64,000 nt of DNA from a virus, in IMG/VR virus record IMGVR_UViG_3300027969_000001, positions 62,001 to 126,000 of that record; one strand, given 5' to 3'. This document shows positions 23,401 to 31,197 of this stretch, piece by piece. The position numbers were made by a program, and so were the translations under genes. The notes below the pieces were generated by a model that worked only from the letters and a program-made list of their open reading frames with translations, was not told where the DNA came from and did not search any database. How positions within the stretch are numbered: the first letter of the stretch is position 1; each line of letters opens with the position of its first letter.

Positions 23401-26400
23401 GGCGCAAACCTTCTATTTCCGAAAGAGCACTTTCTAGTCTTCCGCGACGTTCGTCTCTTACTCCAGGGGAACGCCCAGATGAAAGAATCCGACCAGCCCT
23501 GTCGCCATCACGCCATGGCTGATAGGTGTCGTTTCCGCCAAGCAAGGTTGTTACAGCTTTCTTCAAGGAAGGACTAATCATTTCATTTTGTATTTTTTCG
23601 TCTGGATGCAGTACGGCGACAATGCCCTCAGCCATGGTTTCTGCCATGTTGACGTTTCCGTATGAAGTGAGCAAACGAGGAACGTCTGGAGTTTCAGAAA
23701 ACGGAACATCGTTTTCAAACATTGTTATTCTGTCTTGGTCATATGTAAATTTATTAAATTCAGAAGCAACAGCAAGTGCACGAGCATAGTTTGTGTTGCC
23801 CTTGTCTTTGCTGCCGTATCTTTGACGTGTATGAATTGTTGTCTTTGGTCCGCCCTCAGAGTCAGCTATGGCCTTGAAGTGCAGCCAGTGACCCCATTCG
23901 TGAAGCAGCGTTCCTGCAAGGGAGTTTTCTATTGACTTCTGTCCTTTTACTGGGGACTGACCATTCCATCGAAGAGTGCTTTTGGTTACTGACGGTATTG
24001 AGTCATCCAATGCTTCAAGAAACACCTCTTTGTTGAGATAGACGGTGTCCATGTTTGGACTCATTCTTCCTCTTGCCCTAACCGGCTTACCGTCGTTGCG
24101 TTGCTTTGCAATCGCTGCAAATTTCTCGCGCACTTCTGGTATTGCTTCATAGGCTGCTATGCCTTCTGGGTCCATGAAGGAGAAAGAAGGAGCTCCGTGG
24201 TTTTCAAAAGCCCACTTCATTTGTGGGTTATCTTCAATGGATTGTGCCAGGAGTTCTTGCATGGCTTTTACGTTGTCTGGTGAGAAGTCCGGGGTATCCC
24301 AAGGGTTTTTTTGATGAAAATCATCATAGTATTTCTGAAATTTTAATCTAGTAGCAGGGTCTACAACATCAGCGCCAGCGTAGTCGTCGAGCCACATTTG
24401 AAAATGTTCTTCACGATTTGAAGGAACCAAAACCTTAGCCATTTGTTCAGAGCTGAGACCTCTTAGCCATGTATTTGTAGTCTTTCTTATCTCGCCGCCA
24501 AGCACGCTCTTGTCGCCGTACTTGTAATCCTTGGCTCTGTGTTCTCTTAGAAGTTCGCGCTCGTTGCGACCAATTTCTATTATTGGTCTTTGGGGGGAAT
24601 CTGGTCTAATTTGTATAGACGGACGTTCCTGCCCTGAAGCAAGTGAGGGTCTGCTGCTCTTTCCCAAAATATCGTGCGCAAGAGCTAATTCAATATCTTC
24701 TTCGTTGGCTTCATAAATTGGCTTGCTTCCAGAAGACAGTCGTCCACTAGTAGATGCTGTATCAAGCTTCTTAATAACTGAATTAAAATCACCAGCATAT
24801 ATACGCGTTTCGGAGTCAGATACGCCTTCAATATCGAATACGGTTCTTGGTCGATTACGGTAGCCCATTGTTTCGTTCATATTTAGGTCGGACTCGTCAA
24901 GTCTGCCAACCCTGAGCATTCGTTCGGCGGAGTACATCATGTAATGAAGATGCTTAACGACCATTTTTTCTTGAGGCGTTAGAGGTGAGTCTGGGTGGTC
25001 CGCAAGGGACATCATGGCAAGGTCGTTTGCCCATTCTCCATGGCGGTCAAAAGCTCTACCGGTTCCGAGATGTCCGAATAGGTCATGGGTGTCTTGAAGT
25101 GCCTTGCCATAGAGTCCCATATTGAATTTATGCGGGTCAGTTATTCCACCTATGTAGCCACGAAGATATGTATCCGTGCTGTGGCTGATTCTTGAACCTG
25201 GAAGAAAAAGCTCCTCGTCACCCATTAGTTCGCCCGCACGGCGCGTAAGTTCCCTAACAAACTTGCTATGTTTTTTCCACGCTTCAAGATACGGTTCCGG
25301 CAATGTATCTTGAGTTAATGCTGGCAAACCAATACTGTCGCTCCTGATGACAAATCCTTTTGGAGCCAACATTTCCAACAGGGGGAATCTTTCCCTCGCC
25401 TCGTCGTTTTCAAATTCTAAAGTAGAAGCGTCGTTTTTGTATATTTTTCTTGCAATAATGTTTCCGTCGGAATCTTTCCATACGGAACCATTGAAAACAA
25501 CCGTATCTTTCATTGCTTCATCAAGTATTGAAATAACGTCATCACGCTTAGGCAACTCGACGGTACGCCAGTCTCGTTTGTCCGGTATCTGTTCTGCCAA
25601 TTGAGGTATCGGGTCAGCGGAAACAAACGGAATTCCGTCTGAAGAAATATCAATCGATATTGATTCAAGTAGCTGTTTTCCGGTTTCGGAAAACGCATTG
25701 TCCACTTCAACGTCAAGTAGTGTTTTCCCAGCAATTTCTTTGGTCAAGCCGGGAATAGCATCTTCAATAGAATATTTCTGTTGTTTTGTTAGTTCTTTTC
25801 CTGTCGTTTCTTCTATTTTTTTAATTATTCTCTCGGCAACTTTTTTACCCGTTAAAGACTCTCTAGTTAGTCCTATGTCGGCAGCTTCTTGCTGGGTTAC
25901 TTCTGTGGGTTCATTAAATGCTTCAACTACATTTGCGCCAGAAGAGAGTCTTGTGCTTTCCCCTTCGTTGCGATTTGAGTATATTTTTTCATCAGAAAAT
26001 CTTTCGTCTTTCTTTATCTCGTCTATAGCCCTATACATAGCATCAAGAAGAGACATTCCTTCTGCTTTGTATATTTCTCGCAAGCGGGCCATCTCTTCCG
26101 ATTTTTGACGACTCAATTCTGCGTCAAAATCCATAAGAACATAAGACAGTCCGCTACCGTCTGGATTATGTTCAAGTTTGAATGCTCTGTTTTTAAGCTT
26201 GTTTGATTCTTCGAGGCCTTCTAAGACTTTTTTTACTTTATTAACAGCCTTTGTCTGGCCTTCAGTACCCTTTCCTATTTTTCCAATCAATGCGTCTAGG
26301 GAGTTATATGCAAGTTCGTCGTCGTATACTTCTATTACAGCTTTTTTGGTTTTCTCGCCGTTTTTGTAAACTGGGCTATACAGGTACCCATATCGTTTTA

Positions 26401-29400
26401 TGTGCTCTAGCTTTAGTTCTTCTTTATAGGCTTCATCTTCTTTGAAACGTTTTCTTCTGACATTTAGTATTTCAAGTGCTTTTGCCCAAGTATCAACATC
26501 TGGTCCGAATGCTTCATTTAGTGCTCTAATTTGTGCTTCTTTGTCTATTTGTCCAAAACCATCTTCGGCAGGCTCAAGTCTGTTGTATCGCTTGTATTTT
26601 TCGTAAAGTTCCCAATACTTGAATTTCTCCTGCTCAGGGTTGGCAAATTCGAGTGTTTGGTCGAAACTGTCATCATGATTTCCACCTCTGGCTACGGTAA
26701 AACGAGTTGATTCTCTGCCAGAAGAAAGTCTTGTGCTTCCCTCTTCTTTCTGGGCTGCAACAAAAGACTCTTTGTCTGATTCAAATTTTTTTACATCGGC
26801 GTCAAACTTTTCGCGCTCAAGTCTTAGTTTTTCATCGCGGCGCTTTCTGCTAAGTACAGAAGTGTCCCAGTTGTTTTCTATAGCACCATCAATTATCTTT
26901 TGCATTACCTGACTGGTTGCGAAGGCATCAGCGTCTGCGTTGTGATGTCCGTCGCCAAGTTCCACGCCGAGGTATTCGGTAATGGCGGCAAGGCTGCTGG
27001 ATGGTTTGGTTGTCCCGTCTCTACTACTTACGATATGTGGGCCATCTGGGCTATCTTCGCTCCATACCGGAAGGGTAAGAGAACTTATTTCGCGAGTATC
27101 TAAATAACCGCGTGGTGTCCAATCGATACCGCTTTCACGTAAAGCATCATCAAGAACGTTCTTGTCGAAAGTTGCGTTCTGAACGCCGATGATTGCGTCT
27201 GGGCCAATAAACTCAGCAACCTGTCTATGCGCTTCAGCCATGGGCATTTGCGTGGCAAGCCATTCATTGGTAATCGGATTACCGTCTGCGTCTTTAAGAT
27301 TTGCTAAAGACCATTCTCCTAGTGGTTCTTCTGGGTTCATAAACAGATTTAATCTGCCTATTTCTTCCCCATTTTTCATGCGAACTAGGCCAATTTGTGT
27401 TGGTTTTCCGTTGGTTGTGGCTTTACCAAACTCGTCAAAATTCAGGCCGGTTGTCTCATAGTCGAGAAATACAATTTCGGCATCGTTGTATTTCTTCTTG
27501 AACTCTTCCCATGAATTAGAGTCGCCAAAGTATGAATCTGCTTCACCAAGGAAAGCTCCAAGCGTTGGTTCGCGTGGATATCGTGGAGCCTTGCCGCTAG
27601 ATAGGCGGTCTCCCATCTGTTCCTCAAGCTGGTTAAATGCTTGAGAATCGTCAACTTCAGGAGCCCGTGAGGTTTTAACTGACAGAACCCTGGCAAGTTC
27701 TTCCTTGAGCACATCTCTCTTCCAAACATCTTTATCTTCTTCGCTCTTGCCACTAGGACCACGGTATTCAAATATAACAGGGAGTTTTTCGGACTTGACC
27801 AGAACTCTTAGCCATGCTTCATATGGCGTAGTTGATTTATCTGGGATTATTTCTTCTTTAGACAACCCCTTATCCCCGAAGTTTTTGTCAAACCACACAT
27901 CTGTCATTGCTGGGTTAAACATCTCAACATCGTCAGTTTTAAATACTCCGCCCCTAATGTTAGGAACTACCTCTATGCCATACTCTCGCATTAGTTCATC
28001 ACGTGATTGCGCCATATCAATCAGGAGACTCACATTGCTTTCGTTATTCTCGTTGTAGTCCTTGCTAAGTTCTCCCAACTCTTTTCTAAACTCTTTTGGT
28101 GTAGCAATTATTGCTTGAACTTCTTCAGGCTTGAATCTTCCAAGAACTAATGCTTCTTTGTAACTTGCTGATATGCCATTGTCGGAACTAGCCTCAAATG
28201 CTCCGGATGGTGTTGGGTAAGTGTCGCCAGTCTTGTAGTCATAAAGTATGCCAAGTGGACTAAAACTACTAAGAAACACTCCATCTTCACCCAGTGAACT
28301 GAGTTGAAGAGGCGCATTGTCTTTCATTGACATATCAACTGTGTCTGCATCAAAAACCCTAGTGCGCTCTGCAACTTCTGGTCGTAGCACAAAATGTGAA
28401 TCGCCGTACTTTTGTGTTCTGTTCTGCGAAGCCTCTAGTGCTGCTCCTGCAGGACCTTCGTACATAAGTTTAATGTCGTCTCCGTATATTTTTTTAAACT
28501 TTTCTTCTCGTGCTAATGCTGTTTTTGAAGTAGTAACATAGCCCGATGATGGTCTAAGTTCTCTTACTTCTGGAGGGTCTTCCACCCCTTCTTCAAACGG
28601 TAAACCTAATAGATTGCCTTCAACCTTTCGTCTGGCACTGGTAGTAATAGCATCGCCTATTAGGTTCATAGACTCAATATCAGCTGCTTCTCTTTCTTCT
28701 TTGTCATGTTGAGTGAGTATGGTGCGATTGCCCTTAATAAACGAGGCAATGCTTCTTGTCCTTACGAGCACCCGTGTGTCGATAGATTTACCATACGCTT
28801 CAGACGCCTTCCTCATGTCTGCATTCAACTGTTCTGGGGTGGCTGTTTTTAGATAAGTTTTAAACTCGTCAATTTTTGCAACCATTTCAGTATCGCCCCT
28901 AGCGATATGTATCTGTCTTGATATTTCTAATGCTACGCTCGGAGGAATAGGGTCTCCTTTTGCCCATACTCCAGACTCACGAAGTCTTGCTTGTATGGGG
29001 AAAAACGCTGCCTCGGCATCCCTGCCGGTCATCTCCGAAGTAAAAAACTTTCCTTCTGCTACTACTTCGTTTATGTAATCAATAGCCTCTTGCGGAAGAA
29101 TTGTATCTTTTTTAAAGTAATAGTCAATTTGACGCTTGGCGGACTCTGCTGTTTCTTTTATTCTTGTATCGAGTTTTTCTTTGCTTACTTTTTCTTCAAA
29201 GTTCGTGCCGTAACCGAGTCGTTCTTTCAAGGCTCTTAGTTTCCCAAATATTTCCTGCGTATAAGCTGCGGATATATCGGCATTATTTATTTCGGTACCA
29301 CTAGAAAGTTTTTTGGTTACTTCTGGGTCGTAGCCCCATTCAAGCCAAGAGTCGCCGGCTGTATAAATATCCTTAGCCTTGACTCGCTTCTTTATGATTT

Positions 29401-30211
29401 GATATTCGCCACGCAGTGCTCCATCGCCGTGCATAACTGCGTACTCTCGAATTGGGGTAACCCAGTCACCGGGGGTTATCTTCATGTCGTCTGGTGGAAG
29501 ATTCTTTAGTCTCTCTATTTCGTCTCGAACACCCTGAGACCAATCGCTAGGTTCGATACTTCTGCTGGTTCCTTCTGGAAGTTTGCCACGCGCCATATAT
29601 CTGGCGAGTTGTTTTTCTAGTTTTTCTATCTTTTTACTGTTTGAAAGAGGCACCGCACGATAAATAGTCACCTCGGCATTTGGCTTGCCTTTGTATTGCT
29701 TAATCAGGCTGGCGGCTATTGGGTCAAGCTGGTCATCCCCGACACCATAAAAACGTATTGCATCGGCAGAATAGACGTCCTCTGGATAAACTCCACCATC
29801 TGCCAACATGTCATGTAGGGGAGCGCCTGCGCCTCTTTCTGGAGCTCCATGCTGGCCTCTGTAGTCCTCGTTAGCGCCCGAAGACATTCTTCTGGCTGTC
29901 TCAGTGCCTCTTGTGGGCGAATCTATGCCAATAAAACGTGGATTAGTTGAGCCTTCGTCTACCCAGCCGTCATTGTCGGGGTCAAAGTTGCTGAGGGTGG
30001 GTTTTCTGTAGCCACGAACTCCGCCCGTCGGTGCATCAATGTCCATCCCGCCACGGCGGCGTCTTCCTTCGCCAATGCTTGGCCTATCCACTAGTCGGCT
30101 ACCGACTAATCGGGCGAGTCTATTTCCAAGCGCTTTCTGCTCTACTGAGGCAGGGCGCGCTCTACGGGATTCCTCTATGGGAATAAGGAACTCATTATCA
30201 TCGACAGACAT
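17459..30211 (-). CDS. Giant polyvalent protein, 4250 aa
   Basis: One intact frame encodes a chain of unrelated domains divided by [R/K][L/M]SSG motifs at residues 109, 302, 870, 1162, 1422, 1825, 2243, 2847, 3353, 3539 and 3955. Segments: 1-108 basic with Ca-loop-like DPDNDGWVDEG; 110-301 ART-like (PHD...YRAVP...GDWVT...EWGY); 303-869 unknown with YGDSHFVLRPEV at 602; 871-1161 DnaQ/DEDDh exonuclease (D917, E919, H1090, D1095); 1163-1421 helical; 1423-1824 with HDLFGH at 1709; 1826-2242 zincin HEWGH (2104-2108); 2244-2846 ADP-ribosyltransferase (R2720, SSWS 2749-2752, E2796-x-E2798); 2848-3352 unknown; 3354-3538 GNAT-like; 3540-3954 ART-like; 3956-4250 zincin HELGH (4122-4126). This fits the polyvalent-protein class thought to be delivered with phage DNA. 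Confidence 0.85.
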   Translation of the reverse strand: MSVDDNEFLIPIEESRRARPASVEQKALGNRLARLVGSRLVDRPSIGEGRRRRGGMDIDAPTGGVRGYRKPTLSNFDPDNDGWVDEGSTNPRFIGIDSPTRGTETARRMSSGANEDYRGQHGAPERGAGAPLHDMLADGGVYPEDVYSADAIRFYGVGDDQLDPIAASLIKQYKGKPNAEVTIYRAVPLSNSKKIEKLEKQLARYMARGKLPEGTSRSIEPSDWSQGVRDEIERLKNLPPDDMKITPGDWVTPIREYAVMHGDGALRGEYQIIKKRVKAKDIYTAGDSWLEWGYDPEVTKKLSSGTEINNADISAAYTQEIFGKLRALKERLGYGTNFEEKVSKEKLDTRIKETAESAKRQIDYYFKKDTILPQEAIDYINEVVAEGKFFTSEMTGRDAEAAFFPIQARLRESGVWAKGDPIPPSVALEISRQIHIARGDTEMVAKIDEFKTYLKTATPEQLNADMRKASEAYGKSIDTRVLVRTRSIASFIKGNRTILTQHDKEEREAADIESMNLIGDAITTSARRKVEGNLLGLPFEEGVEDPPEVRELRPSSGYVTTSKTALAREEKFKKIYGDDIKLMYEGPAGAALEASQNRTQKYGDSHFVLRPEVAERTRVFDADTVDMSMKDNAPLQLSSLGEDGVFLSSFSPLGILYDYKTGDTYPTPSGAFEASSDNGISASYKEALVLGRFKPEEVQAIIATPKEFRKELGELSKDYNENNESNVSLLIDMAQSRDELMREYGIEVVPNIRGGVFKTDDVEMFNPAMTDVWFDKNFGDKGLSKEEIIPDKSTTPYEAWLRVLVKSEKLPVIFEYRGPSGKSEEDKDVWKRDVLKEELARVLSVKTSRAPEVDDSQAFNQLEEQMGDRLSSGKAPRYPREPTLGAFLGEADSYFGDSNSWEEFKKKYNDAEIVFLDYETTGLNFDEFGKATTNGKPTQIGLVRMKNGEEIGRLNLFMNPEEPLGEWSLANLKDADGNPITNEWLATQMPMAEAHRQVAEFIGPDAIIGVQNATFDKNVLDDALRESGIDWTPRGYLDTREISSLTLPVWSEDSPDGPHIVSSRDGTTKPSSSLAAITEYLGVELGDGHHNADADAFATSQVMQKIIDGAIENNWDTSVLSRKRRDEKLRLEREKFDADVKKFESDKESFVAAQKEEGSTRLSSGRESTRFTVARGGNHDDSFDQTLEFANPEQEKFKYWELYEKYKRYNRLEPAEDGFGQIDKEAQIRALNEAFGPDVDTWAKALEILNVRRKRFKEDEAYKEELKLEHIKRYGYLYSPVYKNGEKTKKAVIEVYDDELAYNSLDALIGKIGKGTEGQTKAVNKVKKVLEGLEESNKLKNRAFKLEHNPDGSGLSYVLMDFDAELSRQKSEEMARLREIYKAEGMSLLDAMYRAIDEIKKDERFSDEKIYSNRNEGESTRLSSGANVVEAFNEPTEVTQQEAADIGLTRESLTGKKVAERIIKKIEETTGKELTKQQKYSIEDAIPGLTKEIAGKTLLDVEVDNAFSETGKQLLESISIDISSDGIPFVSADPIPQLAEQIPDKRDWRTVELPKRDDVISILDEAMKDTVVFNGSVWKDSDGNIIARKIYKNDASTLEFENDEARERFPLLEMLAPKGFVIRSDSIGLPALTQDTLPEPYLEAWKKHSKFVRELTRRAGELMGDEELFLPGSRISHSTDTYLRGYIGGITDPHKFNMGLYGKALQDTHDLFGHLGTGRAFDRHGEWANDLAMMSLADHPDSPLTPQEKMVVKHLHYMMYSAERMLRVGRLDESDLNMNETMGYRNRPRTVFDIEGVSDSETRIYAGDFNSVIKKLDTASTSGRLSSGSKPIYEANEEDIELALAHDILGKSSRPSLASGQERPSIQIRPDSPQRPIIEIGRNERELLREHRAKDYKYGDKSVLGGEIRKTTNTWLRGLSSEQMAKVLVPSNREEHFQMWLDDYAGADVVDPATRLKFQKYYDDFHQKNPWDTPDFSPDNVKAMQELLAQSIEDNPQMKWAFENHGAPSFSFMDPEGIAAYEAIPEVREKFAAIAKQRNDGKPVRARGRMSPNMDTVYLNKEVFLEALDDSIPSVTKSTLRWNGQSPVKGQKSIENSLAGTLLHEWGHWLHFKAIADSEGGPKTTIHTRQRYGSKDKGNTNYARALAVASEFNKFTYDQDRITMFENDVPFSETPDVPRLLTSYGNVNMAETMAEGIVAVLHPDEKIQNEMISPSLKKAVTTLLGGNDTYQPWRDGDRAGRILSSGRSPGVRDERRGRLESALSEIEGLRRSRITETSIPQSRDTQWKKAQIAKFVPIPTTRKPYSPTKPADEKDVLQMFIDDAVSIPGTYDIDSSLAAPKIKREISKKIAESMDFTPQDFVKMFQTSMPGSGVGFADDENFRDVSLILNRTLEGVRDGSKFFYNPKKGSVASGIDFSVEQRVLKIWNESFIPKLESLTAGELFDKSSMWDMYEKTMDDYSIGSIGPTEMRRWSGDHITAIKTQLYYFDMWGNRETRQRREGNPENDYLGIYRLKDGTLISIDSYSLMNSPDDWEQILQKGYGIKKGTDYKDLSELMVAKIDKNTPDDAKDLEVLKELTIQNIKKVIPSPEELLKSRGLVEFDANTPEGQGVLKQALISGLVHTWAISANDSNDVALSMQNVARELFSVDGAVGWDRGNQYRMDRVVASPGPGQIMEDFDGAPVLSEMQRKFVGEFLQTSHEATQQYFEDRGITHLAVYRGITAGENAFGEPIAIGDMDIREVRMRPLSSWSINEATARSFSRRPGNDQSGYVIKAFVPIKDIFSTPFTGFGCLEEDETVILGRPMQAMVFRVDEATRYSADGESLATKLVDVDRDSMAKQIEAKKLSSGETDVLEKPTPYKADTRFNTSYEKEKLDEQSSYMRRFTQALEHYNKTGDWLGGDFDVVVASDKNMNAPTIHSSEAQAKNLLKADIVTRAEDAFTARHESWTRYPGSDKEPERDSFVKNWIKKFEDDINEKSRLLKEEVALLQYKHDSKKIRIEQNVLDLEDITPEEYDDLLKETREILELKQNDRDKYWELFGNGASDGEKFLIHQGSSELDGGVLNPKKTVGSDGFNVASADTKALNNINVADVKARNNQIEKQIEELKKFIESASTDGTIHAGNYNRNSLGLLSSNLSQEFRQNSPDQVIDLAARGWDVAHFISEAHKRIAGLENEQVDVKSVIKALEEADNQFLSALMTGEELAGGYFGRYAHRIIPKHIAENLSRDWDFENRGKDLKVHDSVMMQRWQYAMRGTQWIIGGEQHKHWTNKLGPGYEKQIIGMQRPFVGFSSVTLDEGRNRLYAITPALIVRAIKNYKQGNKKVDLSTLVKPRSISGTEVLQPDELNQELRMSSGKKKVVESVMNANYYGIVSARHIEHTSKDGNETSYWVVLDAGGTITAYDTGSVNDARQKLSESWTKLGFNPMTDKKGPVPIEEVNVLDALKRMEDSKNSIGLMTTIKWNEDDHSEILRTGVARTRRRTGIASEMMRLHRDTWPEQNLQHSDALSPDGRAFAASATPEVLDGQRESVGKNAGKKLSSGLTEHVSNEHAKALVAAYPRSLKEPTEDIAIARKEGRPVSWLLDETIDPKIGAVIGELIDGVLDDPRFKKAFDGEEINPFLLETSKGPWARIRERSPFSERIGPAIDKITGIVLSRDPQMMEWDAETIAKGLVLRAGIHITRAKYLENERKKIIMSADMRVRGTVEDLVSEYDKYAKELVGMGGDYFQPGPMDYNRVVVAVDKEAISGLIKNKKLLSQFETGRSNGHYNPQARQQAEVTLFGYPPDMAPEFRPIYGMAAYGGVTEEVAGSGQQYGNYLLVLKPGNEDRTTVTESDSLSLMGTTSAMNSPDINMMMLRNAGEKDTFDYPVEAQVHPGEGGISLDDIAYIIVRDDYTGENPDEGEKLQALSRRLGIPAVSEYDIDYGGTPGAFDEDYILNAGGEQAGDSSPESTRLSSGRSNRRLRKGRPGAKPRSDAEYVAYSANELSIRAVPSSPEELASILRSSPHTKNSNKSIRKINKLIEELEINWDKQKELQKKVELTLSNSPSLRNMLGRFDIPPMLLTDFGLKQGFIFESDLEPTNWYAGGGVYTPSYGFIAFPDKVLKDYIPGTNLTGEYVIRHELGHAIHAMAKKTNKAAFKRESEDLDGIYKELKAATSWAKDELKAGRSSSEIEDELSSMVNMLSEYDSSLAKQISDYAATNRAEYIAEAIAYATAPANEGLRRLKAEHYDMLSEFLGLTVEELKTMGL

Positions 30212-30216
30212 TCAAA

Positions 30217-30242
30217 GCAATAATAGCACTGCTTTCAGCGCT
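30217..30242 (-). promoter_or_regulatory. Hairpin before the 4250-residue gene
   Basis: AGCGCTG and CAGTGCT can pair (one mismatch) around an AAAG loop, followed leftward by ATTATTG. It may be a weak terminator or leader structure. No clear ribosome-binding site is seen before the giant gene's ATG. Confidence 0.4.
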
Positions 30243-30260
30243 AAAACACAGATAAATAAG

Positions 30261-30584
30261 CTATGGGAGGCGTTGTCCACACTTCATGCAAGTCCTAGCC
30301 CACGGATAGTATTTAACGAACTCTACGGGGTGACTACATTCAAGAATATTCTTGGCTTCAGTGTTGAGGGTTTTTCTAATCCACGCAGAAACTGTCAACT
30401 GTTCTTTTAAGGATGCATCTTTCCACCGGTCACGTTCGTAGTCTGTCGTGCGTATAAGTATTTGCTTATCTGCCGGACCATCGTCGTTTTTTACAATCGG
30501 AGCCACAGACATGTCGATATTTTCAGCAACTTTATCCATTGCGGCCCTAATGTTTGAATTAGTTGGCTCTTCTATGTCACTCAT
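30261..30584 (-). CDS. RHH-like protein with C-terminal zinc knuckle, 107 aa
   Basis: QILIRTTDYERDRWKDAS...SAWIRKTLN (about 41-72) resembles a ribbon-helix-helix DNA-binding unit. It is followed by a C.H...C..C set (ECSHP near 82, TCMKC near 98). It could be a transcription regulator. It overlaps the upstream gene by 8 bases. Confidence 0.6.
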   Translation of the reverse strand: MSDIEEPTNSNIRAAMDKVAENIDMSVAPIVKNDDGPADKQILIRTTDYERDRWKDASLKEQLTVSAWIRKTLNTEAKNILECSHPVEFVKYYPWARTCMKCGQRLP

Positions 30585-31197
30585 TTTTTTCCTCTTCTAT
30601 CACTTCAGCATCGATGATGTCAGAATCCTTGTCACCCATAAGCAAGCGAACGGTACTTTCTGGCAAAACACCAGAAATAGCCATAAGCTCCAAAAGCTTC
30701 TTGGATTCAGATTCCGAGTCTACTCCAGTTAGTGGCTTCGTAACGCCAGGTTGACCGGCAATGGTAGCCCTAACGGTCTGTGAACCATTTACATCCATCT
30801 GGACGTTAATGTTCGTATGTTCCATTCCCAGCAGTTTTGTTCTGCGGTCCATGATTGACAAGACTTGCTGAATTGCCTTAAGGTCTGGCTCTACCTGTAT
30901 TTCCGTGCCATCGTCTGTGACTACGCGCCTATGCTGGGTTAGTGGCCAAATAGCCTGCTGTAGGTTGTCTAGGCGCTCCAGCTCCATTCTCAAGACCTCG
31001 GGGTAGGCAAGTATTGCCTCTCTGTTCATCTTCTCAAGTTGACGCTGAATAGAGCGAGAGACAGATGACGTTGAAACGCCAAATCTTCTAGCTATCTCGT
31101 TTACGGATGTACCAGCTTGACGCATCTTAAATATGCGCATGTCTCGTTCGCTTAAAAACTCTTTGGTTGTTATCGGCTTTGCTTTGTCGTCACTCAT
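30577..31197 (-). CDS. HTH DNA-binding protein, terminase-small-subunit-like, 206 aa
   Basis: An N-terminal helix-turn-helix (SVNEIARRFGVSTSSVSRSI, about 31-50) is followed by a helical region with MDRRTKLLGMEH (116-127), a signature often seen in phage small terminase subunits. The acidic C-terminus is variable. It may bind packaging or replication-origin DNA. No large terminase gene adjoins it; it sits in an operon with primase, overlapping it by 4 bases, so a replication role is equally possible. Confidence 0.55.
   Translation of the reverse strand: MSDDKAKPITTKEFLSERDMRIFKMRQAGTSVNEIARRFGVSTSSVSRSIQRQLEKMNREAILAYPEVLRMELERLDNLQQAIWPLTQHRRVVTDDGTEIQVEPDLKAIQQVLSIMDRRTKLLGMEHTNINVQMDVNGSQTVRATIAGQPGVTKPLTGVDSESESKKLLELMAISGVLPESTVRLLMGDKDSDIIDAEVIEEEKNE

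Noticed and set aside
30577-31197. Firm assignment as terminase small subunit
   Set aside because: The HTH and KLLG signature fit, but no large terminase is adjacent and the gene is coupled to primase, so the call is kept tentative.
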